A stretch of 35,867 nucleotides of DNA from Hominisplanchenecus faecis (lineage in GTDB: Bacteria > Bacillota > Clostridia > Lachnospirales > Lachnospiraceae). The notes below the pieces were generated by a model. It was given only the letters and a program-made list of their open reading frames with translations, was not told the DNA's origin and did no database searches. This document shows, one piece after another, positions 23,631 through 32,403 of this stretch. Both the position numbers and the translations under genes were made by a program. Positions within the stretch are counted from its first letter, which is position 1, and the number at the start of each line of letters is the position of its first letter. The stretch lies in contig NZ_JAJEQE010000034.1 of NCBI RefSeq assembly GCF_020687205.1, positions 1 through 35,867 of the forward strand, in the 5' to 3' direction.

Positions 23631-25359
23631 CGCTGTTTCCTCCTTTCATCTGAGAAGCATAAATTTCCTGATAAATTGCATCCTCCTTAAGAAGCTGTTC
23701 ATGCGTTCCGATATTATGGATCTTACCGTCATCTAGGATCACGATCCGATCCGTATGGATCACAGAAGAAATTCTCTGTGCAATGATGATTTTTGTCACA
23801 TCGCCAAGTTTTTCCAGCTCTTTGCGGATCTTCTTTTCCGTCGCCGTATCGACTGCACTGGTAGAATCATCAAAGATCAGAATCTTCGCACTGGCAAGAA
23901 GTGCTCTTGCGATACAGAGTCTCTGTTTCTGCCCGCCGGACAGGTTATTTCCTCCCTGCACAAGCATGGTGTCCAGTCCGTCCGGAAAACGCTCCAGGAA
24001 CTCATCCGCACATGCCACACGGCATGCATGCCAGATTTTTTCGTCATCTGCATCCGGATCGCCCCATTTCAGGTTATCACGTATCGTTCCGGAAAAAAGC
24101 TCATTTTTCTGCAGAATAATTCCGACTGCCGCCCGCAGTGCATGAAGATCATATGCTTTTACATCCACACCGCCAACTCTCACCGTGCCGCAGGTCGCAT
24201 CATAAAGCCTCGGGATCAGCTGCACGAGCGTCGTTTTGGCGGCTCCGGTTCCACCGACCACACCGATCGTCTGCCCGGCCTTGATGTGCAGATCAACATC
24301 TGACAGTGCATACGCTTTCGCATCTTTGTGATATTTAAAAGATACCTGTTCAAAATCCACGCTTCCATCTTTGACCTTCTGTACCCCGTTTTCCGGAGAC
24401 TTCAGAACAATCCTCTCATCCAGCACTTCTGCGATACGATGTGCACTGGCAAGAGATCTCGTCAGCAGCAGAAAAACATTTGCGATCATCATCAGAGCGT
24501 TGACAACCTGCATGACATAACTTAAAAATCCGGTCAGATCACCAACCTTAAGACTACCGCTTAAGATCATATTTCCGCCAAACCACATGATCAGTACGAT
24601 TGCACTGTACATGACAACCTGAAATGCCGGAAGATTCAGCACCGCATAGTGAAAAGTCTGTTCACTTGAAACACTCAGATCTGTATTTACTGCATCAAAT
24701 TTTTCTTCTTCGTACTCTCCGCGGACAAACGCCTTGACCGCACGGATCGCTGTCACACCCTCCTGCACAACATGGTTCAGACGGTCAACGATTGTCTGAA
24801 GCTTTGTATACATAGGAGCCACTTTCCGGACGATCAGAAATAAAACAATGCCAAGAACCGGCGTACACACCAGAAAAACAATGGCAAGTTTCGGATTCAT
24901 CCAGAAAGAAAGACCGATGCCGAGGATCAGAAGCGACGGCCCTCTCGTCACCGGACGGAAGCCGGAATTGATCAGATTCTGCAGAACCGTGACATCCGTG
25001 GTCATTCGCGTGATCAGAGACGAGGTATCAAAATGATCCAGATTTGAGAAAGAATACTGCATCACTTTTGCATATTCTGCCTCCCTGATCTTCGCTCCCC
25101 ATCCATAAGAAGCCCTCGCTGCAAACTGTGCATACAGAAGCCCCGTCACCAGAGCCAGAAGTGCACAGATCCCCATTTGAAAGCCCTTGGAATAAATGTA
25201 GGCAAGATCGTGGTTTGCCACCCCGACATCGATCAGATCCGCGATCATGATCGGAATGACAAGCTCAAATGCTGTCTCGATCATTACCATCAAAGCACCA
25301 AGCATCATATCTTTTTTATATGGCCCGATATATCCTGCCAGCCGCTTTATATCATTCAT
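23605..25359 (-). CDS. ABC exporter subunit with degenerate nucleotide site
   Basis: A 584-residue half-transporter with six membrane helices (about 15-300) and an ATPase domain. Its Walker A reads GGTGAAKTT, with Ala in place of the usual last Gly. The residue after Walker B is Asp (ILIFDDSTSAVD) instead of catalytic Glu, and the H-loop is IIAQRIS, with Gln for His. The signature LSGGQKQR is intact and completes the partner's active site. This one-sided degeneracy is known for heterodimeric exporters such as TM287/288 and BmrCD. GGAGTG precedes the ATG. It is the first gene of the exporter pair, 87 bases after a small unknown gene. Confidence 0.93.
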   Translation of the reverse strand: MNDIKRLAGYIGPYKKDMMLGALMVMIETAFELVIPIMIADLIDVGVANHDLAYIYSKGFQMGICALLALVTGLLYAQFAARASYGWGAKIREAEYAKVMQYSFSNLDHFDTSSLITRMTTDVTVLQNLINSGFRPVTRGPSLLILGIGLSFWMNPKLAIVFLVCTPVLGIVLFLIVRKVAPMYTKLQTIVDRLNHVVQEGVTAIRAVKAFVRGEYEEEKFDAVNTDLSVSSEQTFHYAVLNLPAFQVVMYSAIVLIMWFGGNMILSGSLKVGDLTGFLSYVMQVVNALMMIANVFLLLTRSLASAHRIAEVLDERIVLKSPENGVQKVKDGSVDFEQVSFKYHKDAKAYALSDVDLHIKAGQTIGVVGGTGAAKTTLVQLIPRLYDATCGTVRVGGVDVKAYDLHALRAAVGIILQKNELFSGTIRDNLKWGDPDADDEKIWHACRVACADEFLERFPDGLDTMLVQGGNNLSGGQKQRLCIARALLASAKILIFDDSTSAVDTATEKKIRKELEKLGDVTKIIIAQRISSVIHTDRIVILDDGKIHNIGTHEQLLKEDAIYQEIYASQMKGGNSDGIENEEC

Positions 25360-25446
25360 ATTTTATTTTCACTCCTTTTTCAGAAACCCTGAGCAATCTC
25401 AGTCTTTGATGCAAAGCGGACATTCACAATCCTCTTTCGCACTCTG

Positions 25447-25674
25447 TCAGTTGGTCAGTTCCTTCAAAAGCTCCAGATCCTCTGCCTTTATTCTCAGATT
25501 CGTCTCAATCTTTTCGCCATCCGGTGTGGTAACCGTGATCGCCATGATGCTGCCCTCCTTTAAAGCCCGTTTGGAAACTGCATTGCAGAATGCCGGGAAT
25601 TTCGGGTGGTTTCTTTTAAATATATTCCATGCATTCATAATCTTCATCATATTTCCTATATTATTCAGTGCCAT
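25447..25674 (-). CDS. Small unknown protein, 75 residues
   Basis: A basic helical N-terminal half (NAWNIFKRNHPKFPAFCNAV) precedes a short beta-rich piece (GSIMAITVTTPDGEKIETNLRI) and a helical end (AEDLELLKELTN). No family is recognised. AGGAGG stands about nine bases before the ATG. The frame stays open after the TGA for 15 more codons, ending at 25399 and encoding DCECPLCIKD, a Cys-rich tail. This could be a recent nonsense change or a readthrough site. It precedes the ABC exporter pair and may share its transcript. Confidence 0.6.
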   Translation of the reverse strand: MALNNIGNMMKIMNAWNIFKRNHPKFPAFCNAVSKRALKEGSIMAITVTTPDGEKIETNLRIKAEDLELLKELTN

Positions 25675-25800
25675 TTGTTTTACCTCCTAATATTCATTTT
25701 TACATCTGCTAAGTTTAAAGTACTTTCTCAAACTGTGCAAGACACAATTACCACAAATTGAGCCACATAATCACTCCCGTACAGGCAGGAACGACATTTA

Positions 25801-25920
25801 GACCTTTTGACCCTGGCATCATTATATGATGTGGGTGTCAAAAGTCCCCAACTATGATGCCTACGGATTGTTCCGTGCGTTGCACTCCCACAATCCGCCC
25901 CTGGCATCATCATATAATTT
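25801..25920. repeat. Dispersed palindromic repeat, double unit
   Basis: CTTTTGACCCTGGCATC (25804-25820) is the exact reverse complement of 35791-35807. CATCAT/ATGATG and TTTTGAC/GTCAAAA make it self-complementary to about 25843. The next piece shares 17 bases with 20426-20442. GGATTGT/ACAATCC (about 25865-25895) forms a further hairpin, and a second GGCATCAT copy ends the unit. It looks like a small interspersed palindromic family. Confidence 0.6.
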
Positions 25921-26099
25921 TCACATGAAAAAAATATTCTATTTATATGTTCGCCTGACTAAACGTTCAAAACTGAGCAACTCTCGTGCATAATCTGGCG
26001 TTTCTTCCCCGCTTTTTTTGCTGTTATTCGTTCAAACTCATTCAGAAACAGCAGATTTCATACATTTTCAGCAAAAAGTTCAGAAAGTTTTTATTGATT

Positions 26100-26121
26100 T
26101 TGCCGGGTAAATATGTATAAT
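26100..26121 (+). promoter_or_regulatory. pckA promoter
   Basis: TATAAT lies at 26116-26121 and TTGATT starts 16 bases before it (near 26094-26099). The predicted leader is about 55 bases long, and AGAGG serves as the ribosome site before the ATG at 26184. No obvious catabolite-response site is visible. Confidence 0.65.
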
Positions 26122-26183
26122 GATGATAGAGAAGTGGGCATCATTTCTTTAACTTTAAGTATAAAAGAAAAGAGGTTAATCAG

Positions 26184-27788
26184 ATGGCAAAAATTGATTT
26201 AAGCAAGTATGGCATCACTGGAACTACTGAGATCGTGTACAATCCATCTTATGAGATGTTGTTCGAAGAAGAGACAAAACCTACTCTGGAAGGCTTTGAA
26301 AAAGGCCAGGAAAGTGAACTGGGTGCTGTCAACGTTATGACTGGTATCTACACAGGTCGTTCTCCGAAAGACAAATTTATCGTAAAAGATGAGAATTCCA
26401 AAGACACTGTATGGTGGACAACAGATGAATATAAAAACGACAACCATCCGGCTACTCAGGAAGCATGGGATGCTGTAAAAGCACTGGCTATCAAAGAACT
26501 GTCTAACAAGAGACTGTTCGTAGTAGATGCTTTCTGCGGTGCCAACAAAGACACCCGTATGGCAATCCGTTTCATCGTTGAGGTTGCTTGGCAGGCTCAC
26601 TTTGTAACAAACATGTTCATCAAACCGACTGCTGAAGAACTGGAAAACTTCGAGCCGGATTTCGTTGTATACAACGCTTCCAAAGCAAAAGTTGAGAACT
26701 ACAAAGAGCTGGGTCTGAACTCTGAAACAGCTGTTATGTTCAACATCACAAGCAAAGAACAGGTTATCGTAAATACATGGTACGGCGGAGAAATGAAAAA
26801 AGGTATGTTCTCTATGATGAACTACTTCCTGCCGCTGAAAGGCATGGCTTCCATGCACTGCTCCGCAAACACTGACATGAACGGTGAAAACACAGCAATC
26901 TTCTTCGGTCTGTCCGGAACAGGTAAAACAACTCTTTCTACAGACCCGAAACGTCTGCTGATCGGTGATGACGAGCACGGCTGGGATGACAACGGCGTAT
27001 TCAACTTCGAAGGCGGATGCTACGCAAAAGTTATCAACCTGGACAAAGAATCCGAACCGGATATCTACAATGCAATCAAACGTAACGCTCTGCTTGAGAA
27101 CGTTACTCTGGACGAAAACGGCAAGATCGACTTCGCTGACAAGAGCGTAACAGAAAATACTCGTGTATCTTACCCGATCGACCATATCCAGAACATCGTT
27201 CGCCCGATCTCTTCTGCACCGGCTGCGAAGAACGTAATCTTCCTGTCCGCAGATGCATTCGGCGTACTGCCTCCAGTATCTATCCTGACAGAAGCTCAGA
27301 CACAGTACTACTTCCTGTCTGGTTTCACAGCTAAACTGGCTGGTACAGAACGTGGTATCACAGAACCGACTCCGACATTCTCAGCTTGCTTCGGCCAGGC
27401 ATTCCTGGAGCTGCATCCTACAAAATATGCAGAAGAACTGGTTAAGAAAATGGAGAAGAGCGGTGCAAAAGCATACCTGGTAAATACAGGATGGAACGGA
27501 ACAGGCAAACGTATCTCCATCAAAGATACTCGTGGTATCATCGATGCTATCCTGAACGGAGCTATCAAGAATGCTCCTACAAAGACCATTCCATACTTCA
27601 ACTTCGAAGTTCCTACAGAACTGCCAGGCGTTGATCCAGCTATCCTGGACCCACGTGACACATACGCTGATGCTTCCGAATGGGAAACAAAAGCAAAAGA
27701 TCTGGCTGACAGATTCATCAAGAACTTTGCTAAATACGAAGGAAATGCTGCCGGTAAAGCTCTGGTTTCCGCTGGTCCTCAGAAATAA
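26184..27788 (+). CDS. pckA: Phosphoenolpyruvate carboxykinase (ATP)
   Basis: A 534-residue cytoplasmic enzyme interconverting oxaloacetate + ATP with phosphoenolpyruvate + CO2 + ADP. It serves gluconeogenesis or, in fermenting gut bacteria, CO2 fixation toward succinate. The ATP-type kinase loop GLSGTGKTT lies at about residues 242-250, and the metal-binding GDDEHGWDD near 260-268. The substrate-binding [12 protein letters not shown] is near 55-66. Length is normal for the family. The codon choice is strongly biased (CTG, GGT, AAA, AAC), as in highly expressed genes. It stands alone between its own promoter and a strong terminator at 27831-27863. Confidence 0.98.
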   Translation: MAKIDLSKYGITGTTEIVYNPSYEMLFEEETKPTLEGFEKGQESELGAVNVMTGIYTGRSPKDKFIVKDENSKDTVWWTTDEYKNDNHPATQEAWDAVKALAIKELSNKRLFVVDAFCGANKDTRMAIRFIVEVAWQAHFVTNMFIKPTAEELENFEPDFVVYNASKAKVENYKELGLNSETAVMFNITSKEQVIVNTWYGGEMKKGMFSMMNYFLPLKGMASMHCSANTDMNGENTAIFFGLSGTGKTTLSTDPKRLLIGDDEHGWDDNGVFNFEGGCYAKVINLDKESEPDIYNAIKRNALLENVTLDENGKIDFADKSVTENTRVSYPIDHIQNIVRPISSAPAAKNVIFLSADAFGVLPPVSILTEAQTQYYFLSGFTAKLAGTERGITEPTPTFSACFGQAFLELHPTKYAEELVKKMEKSGAKAYLVNTGWNGTGKRISIKDTRGIIDAILNGAIKNAPTKTIPYFNFEVPTELPGVDPAILDPRDTYADASEWETKAKDLADRFIKNFAKYEGNAAGKALVSAGPQK

Positions 27789-27830
27789 GAATAAGACTGC
27801 CGAAATCAAACTTTTCAAAAGCTTATACAA

Positions 27831-27863
27831 AAGGACACCGCAAAATTGCGGTGTCCTTTTTTT
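27831..27863 (+). terminator. pckA terminator
   Basis: AAGGACACCGCAA and TTGCGGTGTCCTT form a perfect stem, with the apical pairs opening to give a practical loop, followed by a T-run to 27863. It lies 42 bases after the pckA stop. Confidence 0.9.
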
Positions 27864-28003
27864 ATGCCGAAATGCCTCCGCATGGCAGTCCAGATGGAGC
27901 ACATTGCGTCATTGCCCTGCGGCGGGGAATTTGTCGTGAGCAGATACATTTTACATTTATCATACCTGAAAATAAGACTATTATAAACGCAAAACAGTCG
28001 CCG

Positions 28004-30055
28004 TCACACGTTTTTTGACGCTGCTGCTTCATACGCCTGCTGATAGAAGGTTTCCTGAGCATCCACCGGACGCTCGATCGTCATCGGGATTCTGTAATTT
28101 CCTTCCGAATCCTCATGGCGGGCCTTCTGATTATCATTTAACATGATCCGGAACATCTCAAGCAGACGTTCCTTGATTGCCGGATCGCAGACAGGAGCTG
28201 CGACTTCCACACGTCTTAAGGTATTTCGCGTCATATAATCGGCTGACGCAATATAAACTTTCTCTCTTCCCTTACTTCCGAAAATATAAATTCTCGAATG
28301 TTCCAGAAATCTTCCTACAATGCTGATCACACGAATATTTTCCGTTGCATCTTTTACGCCCGGGATCAGACAGCAGATACCGCGGATGATCAGATCAATT
28401 TTTACTCCGGCACAGGAAGCTTCGATCAGCCTGTCTATGATCTTTTTGTCAGTAAGAGCGTTCATTTTCAGCCCGATATAAGCATCTTTTCCGGCAAGTG
28501 CAGCTGCAATCTCATCATCAATCATCGCCAGCACTTTATTTTGCAGACAGAGCGGTGCTACCAGCAATTTGTCTGTGTGTTCTACGATTTCTCCCATCGC
28601 CAGTGCCTGGAAAACTCTTCTCGCCTCTTTTGCGATCTCTGTATCGGCTGTCATCAGGGAAAGGTCTGTGTAAAGGCACGCTGTTTTTTCGTTATAATTT
28701 CCTGTTCCGATCTGCGTGATATACTGCACTTCATCGCCGGCTTTTCTGGTGATCTGGCACAGTTTGGAATGTACTTTAAATCCATCCAGCCCATAGATCA
28801 CATGACATCCGGCACGCTCCAGCCTTCTTGACCACTCGATGTTATTTTCCTCGTCAAATCTTGCCTTTAATTCTACAAGTGCCAGCACTTCCTTGCCATT
28901 TTCCGCTGCCTCGATCAGAGCTTCCACCACTTTACTCTGTTTTGCCACACGGTAGAGCGTCATTTTTACGGAAAGGACATCTTTGTCGTTTGCAGCTTCA
29001 TGCAGCATCGTAAGAAACGGTTTCATGCTGTCATACGGATAAGATAAAAATTTGTCCCCCTCCAGAATCTGATCCAGAATCGGTCTGCCTTCTTCAAACT
29101 GCACAGATTTCTGCGGAATCCGTTTTTGATAGAACAGTTCCGGCACGTAACGCAGTTTATCCTGGATTTCATAGACAAATGACAGATCCAGCGGTCCCTC
29201 ATTATAGAAAACATAGTCACGGTCAAGATCCAGATAATGACACAGAGTACTGATCACTTCACCATCCATTTCCCGTGACAATTCCAGACGGATCGGAGCC
29301 AGTTTTTTCCTCTGTTTGATCACTTCCACCATAAAATCACGATAATCCAGATCTTCGTCATACAGTGCGTCTGCGTCAATATCTGCATTTCTGGTGATGC
29401 GGATCAGTGATTTTGCTTTTACACGATAACCCTTAAAAATTTCCGGCATATAATGGAGAATCACTTCTTCTGCCAGAATATAAGTGCCGCGTTTGCCGGG
29501 AAGTTCTATCAGACGTTTGAACATACCACTGCTGCATGGAATGATACCCAGCTTCTCTTTTCCGCTCTTTGTCTCCAGCACTACGACTGCATAGATTTCT
29601 TTATTTCGCAGAAATGGAAATGGCTGTCTTTTTGCCACGATCGTCGGGAAAATGATCGGTGCGATTTCACCCTGAAAATAGCGTTTAACGTATTCGCTTT
29701 CTTTTTCATTCATCTTCTTGAAATCCGTGATGCAGATATCATATTCTTCCAGTTCTTCCATGATTTCATCGTAAACGACATTTCTGCTACGGTTCAGTTT
29801 TCCGACTTCCGCAAGGATCTTTTTGATCTGCTCCTCCGGTGTAAGATTCGTTTTATTATCACGGATATCTTTCTTCAAAAGCATCTGATCTACGAGTGAT
29901 CCCACACGCACCATAAAAAATTCATCAAGATTGCTCTGATAGATTGCTGCAAAATTCAGTCTTTCACAGAGCGGCACTTTTTTATTTTCCGCCTCTTCCA
30001 AAACACGTTCATTAAATTTCAGCCACGACAGTTCCCGGTTCATATATTTTCTCAT
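28004..30055 (-). CDS. ppk1: Polyphosphate kinase 1
   Basis: A 683-residue enzyme that transfers the ATP gamma phosphate to inorganic polyphosphate, reversibly. The N-terminal domain begins MNRELSWLKFNERVLEEA, followed by the second family block NLDEFFMVRVGSL. The phosphorylated His is His429 in GFKVHSKLC, within the phospholipase-D-like catalytic half. The C-terminal half shows YTDLSLMT and ASADYMTRNTLRRVEV, both conserved. Length is normal. GAGGAGG precedes the start; Met5 is an alternative start. A PhoP-box-like repeat and a TATAAT lie upstream. No exopolyphosphatase gene is adjacent. Confidence 0.97.
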   Translation of the reverse strand: MRKYMNRELSWLKFNERVLEEAENKKVPLCERLNFAAIYQSNLDEFFMVRVGSLVDQMLLKKDIRDNKTNLTPEEQIKKILAEVGKLNRSRNVVYDEIMEELEEYDICITDFKKMNEKESEYVKRYFQGEIAPIIFPTIVAKRQPFPFLRNKEIYAVVVLETKSGKEKLGIIPCSSGMFKRLIELPGKRGTYILAEEVILHYMPEIFKGYRVKAKSLIRITRNADIDADALYDEDLDYRDFMVEVIKQRKKLAPIRLELSREMDGEVISTLCHYLDLDRDYVFYNEGPLDLSFVYEIQDKLRYVPELFYQKRIPQKSVQFEEGRPILDQILEGDKFLSYPYDSMKPFLTMLHEAANDKDVLSVKMTLYRVAKQSKVVEALIEAAENGKEVLALVELKARFDEENNIEWSRRLERAGCHVIYGLDGFKVHSKLCQITRKAGDEVQYITQIGTGNYNEKTACLYTDLSLMTADTEIAKEARRVFQALAMGEIVEHTDKLLVAPLCLQNKVLAMIDDEIAAALAGKDAYIGLKMNALTDKKIIDRLIEASCAGVKIDLIIRGICCLIPGVKDATENIRVISIVGRFLEHSRIYIFGSKGREKVYIASADYMTRNTLRRVEVAAPVCDPAIKERLLEMFRIMLNDNQKARHEDSEGNYRIPMTIERPVDAQETFYQQAYEAAASKNV

Positions 30056-30163
30056 TTATTATTCTCTCCTCCTCAATAAAATGTGATGCCCTTAACAGCT
30101 TTTTCGTTGCGTGTATTTAAGCCAGACGCACGTGAGACCTGAGCTAAATCCCATAAAAATGGC

Positions 30164-30240
30164 ATTATACCTTTAACCATAAATTTATTTTACTGCCACA
30201 AGATCAAATCCTCTGCAATGCCATGTAAAATCCATGTAAA
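30164..30240 (-). promoter_or_regulatory. ppk1 promoter with PhoP-box-like direct repeat
   Basis: On the minus strand TATAAT (complement of 30164-30169) has only a weak -35. About 55-70 bases further upstream TTTACA occurs twice, exactly 11 bases apart (complements of 30235-30240 and 30224-30229). This matches the period and core of Gram-positive PhoP boxes (TTAACA-like, 11-bp spacing), which would tie polyphosphate synthesis to phosphate supply. Two repeats rather than four make this tentative. Confidence 0.45.
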
Positions 30241-30328
30241 GAATCTTACTATTCGAAAATGAAACCCCACTCAGACAAATCTGTTGCCCGCCACTTATAA
30301 AAGTTTGAATCTTTTCCAATTAACGTAA

Positions 30329-30358
30329 AAAGGACAACAGATTTTCTCTGCTGTCCTT
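30329..30358 (-). terminator. Terminator of the lipoprotein gene cluster
   Basis: AAAGGACAACAG and CTGCTGTCCTTT pair with a single mismatch around ATTTTCT. On the minus strand a TTTTT run follows. It lies about 50 bases beyond the stop of the last lipoprotein gene. Confidence 0.85.
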
Positions 30359-30407
30359 TGTATATTCTGCATGATTACATGATGTGCGTCTCTGCACTTT
30401 TCTGTTT

Positions 30408-31793
30408 TTAGTATGGATAGAAGTTTCCGTTTGCATCGGTTACGCCATCGTTACCGAATGTATACTGCATTCCGCCGCTGTCTACCCAGTTTCCGTTTGC
30501 ATCCTGTGTCACGGAAATATAATTGCCCTGGTCATCATAAAAACCGTTGGTGCTGCCGCCGGTATTACCTCCTGTGTTTCCACCTGTGTTTCCACCGGTA
30601 TTACCATTGTTTCCATTGTTGCCATTATTTCCATTGTTGCCGTTATTTCCGTTGTTGCCGTTATTATTTCCGCTGTTGTCATATGGATAATAATTGCCGT
30701 AATTATCGGTTACACCATACTGACCAAAGGTGTAAACAATGCCGTTTCCATCTACCCAGTTTCCGTTGCTGTTTTTATAAACTGTGATCAGATTTCCCTG
30801 ATTGTCATAGAAACTGTTGGTCTGAGTAGCTCCGCCGTTGTTATTGTTGTTATCACCACCGTTATTGCCATTTCCGCCGTTGTTGTTATTGTCGCTGTTT
30901 CCACCCTGCGGATTGTAGGTAAAGCTTGCACCGTTGCTGTTTGTGATACCGTTTGCATTAAAATAATAAATCGCTCCGCTGCTGTCTACCCAGTTTCCGT
31001 CGCTGTCCTGATAGATATAAACTGCGTTGCCGTTGCTGTCATAAACATACTGACCGTTGTGGTTGGAATCAGAATTGCCATCGGTAGAAGCTGTGCTTCC
31101 GGACTCGGACTGTGTTGTACTGTTCGACTCGGAAGATGTTGTATTATTCTTTTTAGTCTCAGATGTTGTTGTGCTCGATGTTTTCAGCAGTTTCAGACTC
31201 TCCACAGAAGTACGGATCGCTTCCATTGCCGTTGCATCATCCTGCATAACCTGACCATTGACCGAATAAATATCCTCATCTCCTACCAGATTATACGCTA
31301 CCGAGTACGCATACTTACTGTTTGTACTCTTACATTTGATGGTTGTGTGATATGCCTCGTAAGAACCCATGGTATTTTTCTTGTATTCTACAACTGCATA
31401 ATCGGTTTTGGATTTTCCGGCTTTCTCCAGATTATTCAGTACTTCTTCTTCAGAGGACGGGAAAACAAGTCCGTTCGTCTCATCTCCGGAATAATGTACG
31501 ATCGTGATCGTTCCCTGGTTCAGTGACTCAAAGGTCCATTCTTTTGTGCCTTCTTTTTTCATTGTCCAGGTGTCATCCGGAAGTTTGATAGAAATACTGC
31601 CATCTTTTGATTTAAATGTTGTGGATGTATTTGTAGCTTTCTTTGCTGTTTCGCTATCTGTCTGTTTCTCTGTAACACGAATCGTTTCGCTGCTCGTCTC
31701 AGTTTCCTGTGCTTTCTTTTTACAGCCGGTAGCCAGACAGGAAATGGACAGAGCGAGTAGCAGACAAGTTACGATTTTTGATCTCATTTTCAT
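30408..31793 (-). CDS. Lipoprotein with N-terminal PsbP-like domain and three Gly/Asn-rich aromatic repeats
   Basis: A 461-residue surface lipoprotein. A lipobox LATGC (Cys about 24) ends the signal peptide. A folded domain (about 60-205) resembles the one in the gene at 32404-33534, with SISIKLPDDTWTMKKEGTKEWTFE and a late ...AIRTSVESLKLL. A Ser/Thr/Asn-rich linker follows. Then come three copies of a ~45-residue unit of the form YDxxGNxIxVxQDxNGNWVDxxGxxYTFGxxGVTDxNGNxYPY (about 255, 335 and 417 to the end). The copies are separated by low-complexity runs of Asn/Gly, including an NGN-type tandem (about 380-405). A role in wall or polymer binding is possible; the family is not one I can name. 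Confidence 0.85.
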   Translation of the reverse strand: MKMRSKIVTCLLLALSISCLATGCKKKAQETETSSETIRVTEKQTDSETAKKATNTSTTFKSKDGSISIKLPDDTWTMKKEGTKEWTFESLNQGTITIVHYSGDETNGLVFPSSEEEVLNNLEKAGKSKTDYAVVEYKKNTMGSYEAYHTTIKCKSTNSKYAYSVAYNLVGDEDIYSVNGQVMQDDATAMEAIRTSVESLKLLKTSSTTTSETKKNNTTSSESNSTTQSESGSTASTDGNSDSNHNGQYVYDSNGNAVYIYQDSDGNWVDSSGAIYYFNANGITNSNGASFTYNPQGGNSDNNNNGGNGNNGGDNNNNNGGATQTNSFYDNQGNLITVYKNSNGNWVDGNGIVYTFGQYGVTDNYGNYYPYDNSGNNNGNNGNNGNNGNNGNNGNNGNTGGNTGGNTGGNTGGSTNGFYDDQGNYISVTQDANGNWVDSGGMQYTFGNDGVTDANGNFYPY

Positions 31794-31876
31794 CTATACT
31801 CCTCCATTCTGGTTGTTACCTTCTTTGACTTCCATATTCTACGCTTTCGCAGATATAATGTCAATCAAAAACCGGT

Positions 31877-32362
31877 TTAATATGGATAGAAAACGCCATT
31901 CTGATCGGTTACGCCATCATCGCCAAACTGGTAGGTCATACCGCTTTCATCAACCCACTGTCCCTGGCTGTTTTTGTGAACGGTGATCCAGGTTCCGCCA
32001 TCATCATAGAAGCCATTGGTATCGCCTTTACCATTATCGGCTGCCGGATTATCGATATTATTCTCGGTATCCGGTGCCTGTGTTTCCGGCTGCTGCACTA
32101 CCTCTGTTTCCACTCTTGTCTCCAGATCCGGATGTGTTTCCGGTGTCTGCGTATCCTGGCTCTGATTCTGGTCATCCAATGCCTGATTCTGATCCTCTGC
32201 GGCTGAAGTCTGGGCAGAATCCTGACCTGCTCCCCGCTGTGTCTGATCCTGGGTCTGTTTTGTACTGCTGTTCGTATCCCCACTGTGGCTGCCGCATCCT
32301 GTCATCAGAAGAGCCGATGAGAGGACTGCTGCTGCCATAAAATGTAATGCCTTATTTTTCAT
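31877..32362 (-). CDS. Short lipoprotein with one copy of the aromatic repeat
   Basis: A 161-residue lipoprotein with lipobox LMTGC (Cys about 23). It has no folded N-terminal domain, only a Gln/Asp/Ser-rich linker (about 25-115). One repeat unit (FYDDGGTWITVHKNSQGQWVD to the closing YPY) closes the protein, so the repeat is the only ordered part. It is the middle gene of three, 83 bases before the next. The spacing and shared unit indicate a small paralogous family that lost or gained the N-terminal domain. Confidence 0.82.
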   Translation of the reverse strand: MKNKALHFMAAAVLSSALLMTGCGSHSGDTNSSTKQTQDQTQRGAGQDSAQTSAAEDQNQALDDQNQSQDTQTPETHPDLETRVETEVVQQPETQAPDTENNIDNPAADNGKGDTNGFYDDGGTWITVHKNSQGQWVDESGMTYQFGDDGVTDQNGVFYPY

Positions 32363-32403
32363 AATAATATTTACACTCCTTTATATCCCATTTTTATCCT
32401 GTT

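Larger units (their letters stand above)
25675..26183. other. Spacer with dispersed repeats and the pckA promoter region
   Basis: These 509 bases contain no convincing gene. The left part (25801-25920) is a palindromic repeat. The right part, about 25930-26110, is A/T-rich with GTTCAAA-type words at about 25964 and 26029, of unknown meaning. The pckA promoter lies at its end. Confidence 0.65.
30056..30407. other. Spacer between ppk1 and the lipoprotein cluster
   Basis: These 352 bases hold no gene. They contain the ppk1 promoter-like sequence (30164-30169, minus strand), the paired TGTAAA repeat (30224-30240), and the terminator for the lipoprotein genes (30329-30358). The remainder is A/T-rich and unremarkable. 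Confidence 0.65.

Noticed and set aside
25447-25449. Selenocysteine coding at the TGA of the 75-residue protein
   Set aside because: I see no convincing SECIS-like stem-loop just after the TGA and no family evidence; readthrough or mutation is simpler.
26199-27185. A 328-residue open frame antisense to pckA
   Set aside because: It is a by-product of the strong codon bias of pckA. The composition is Phe/Val/Cys-rich and no start signal is visible.
30580-30670. Tandem short repeats that might be a CRISPR array or VNTR of interest
   Set aside because: They encode the Asn/Gly linker of the lipoprotein in frame, with no spacers. Length variation is likely, but it is not a CRISPR.
30384-31526. 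A 380-residue plus-strand open frame opposite the repeat lipoprotein
   Set aside because: It is a mirror of low-complexity coding sequence, with no ribosome site and no family features. The minus strand has a lipobox and ordered repeats.
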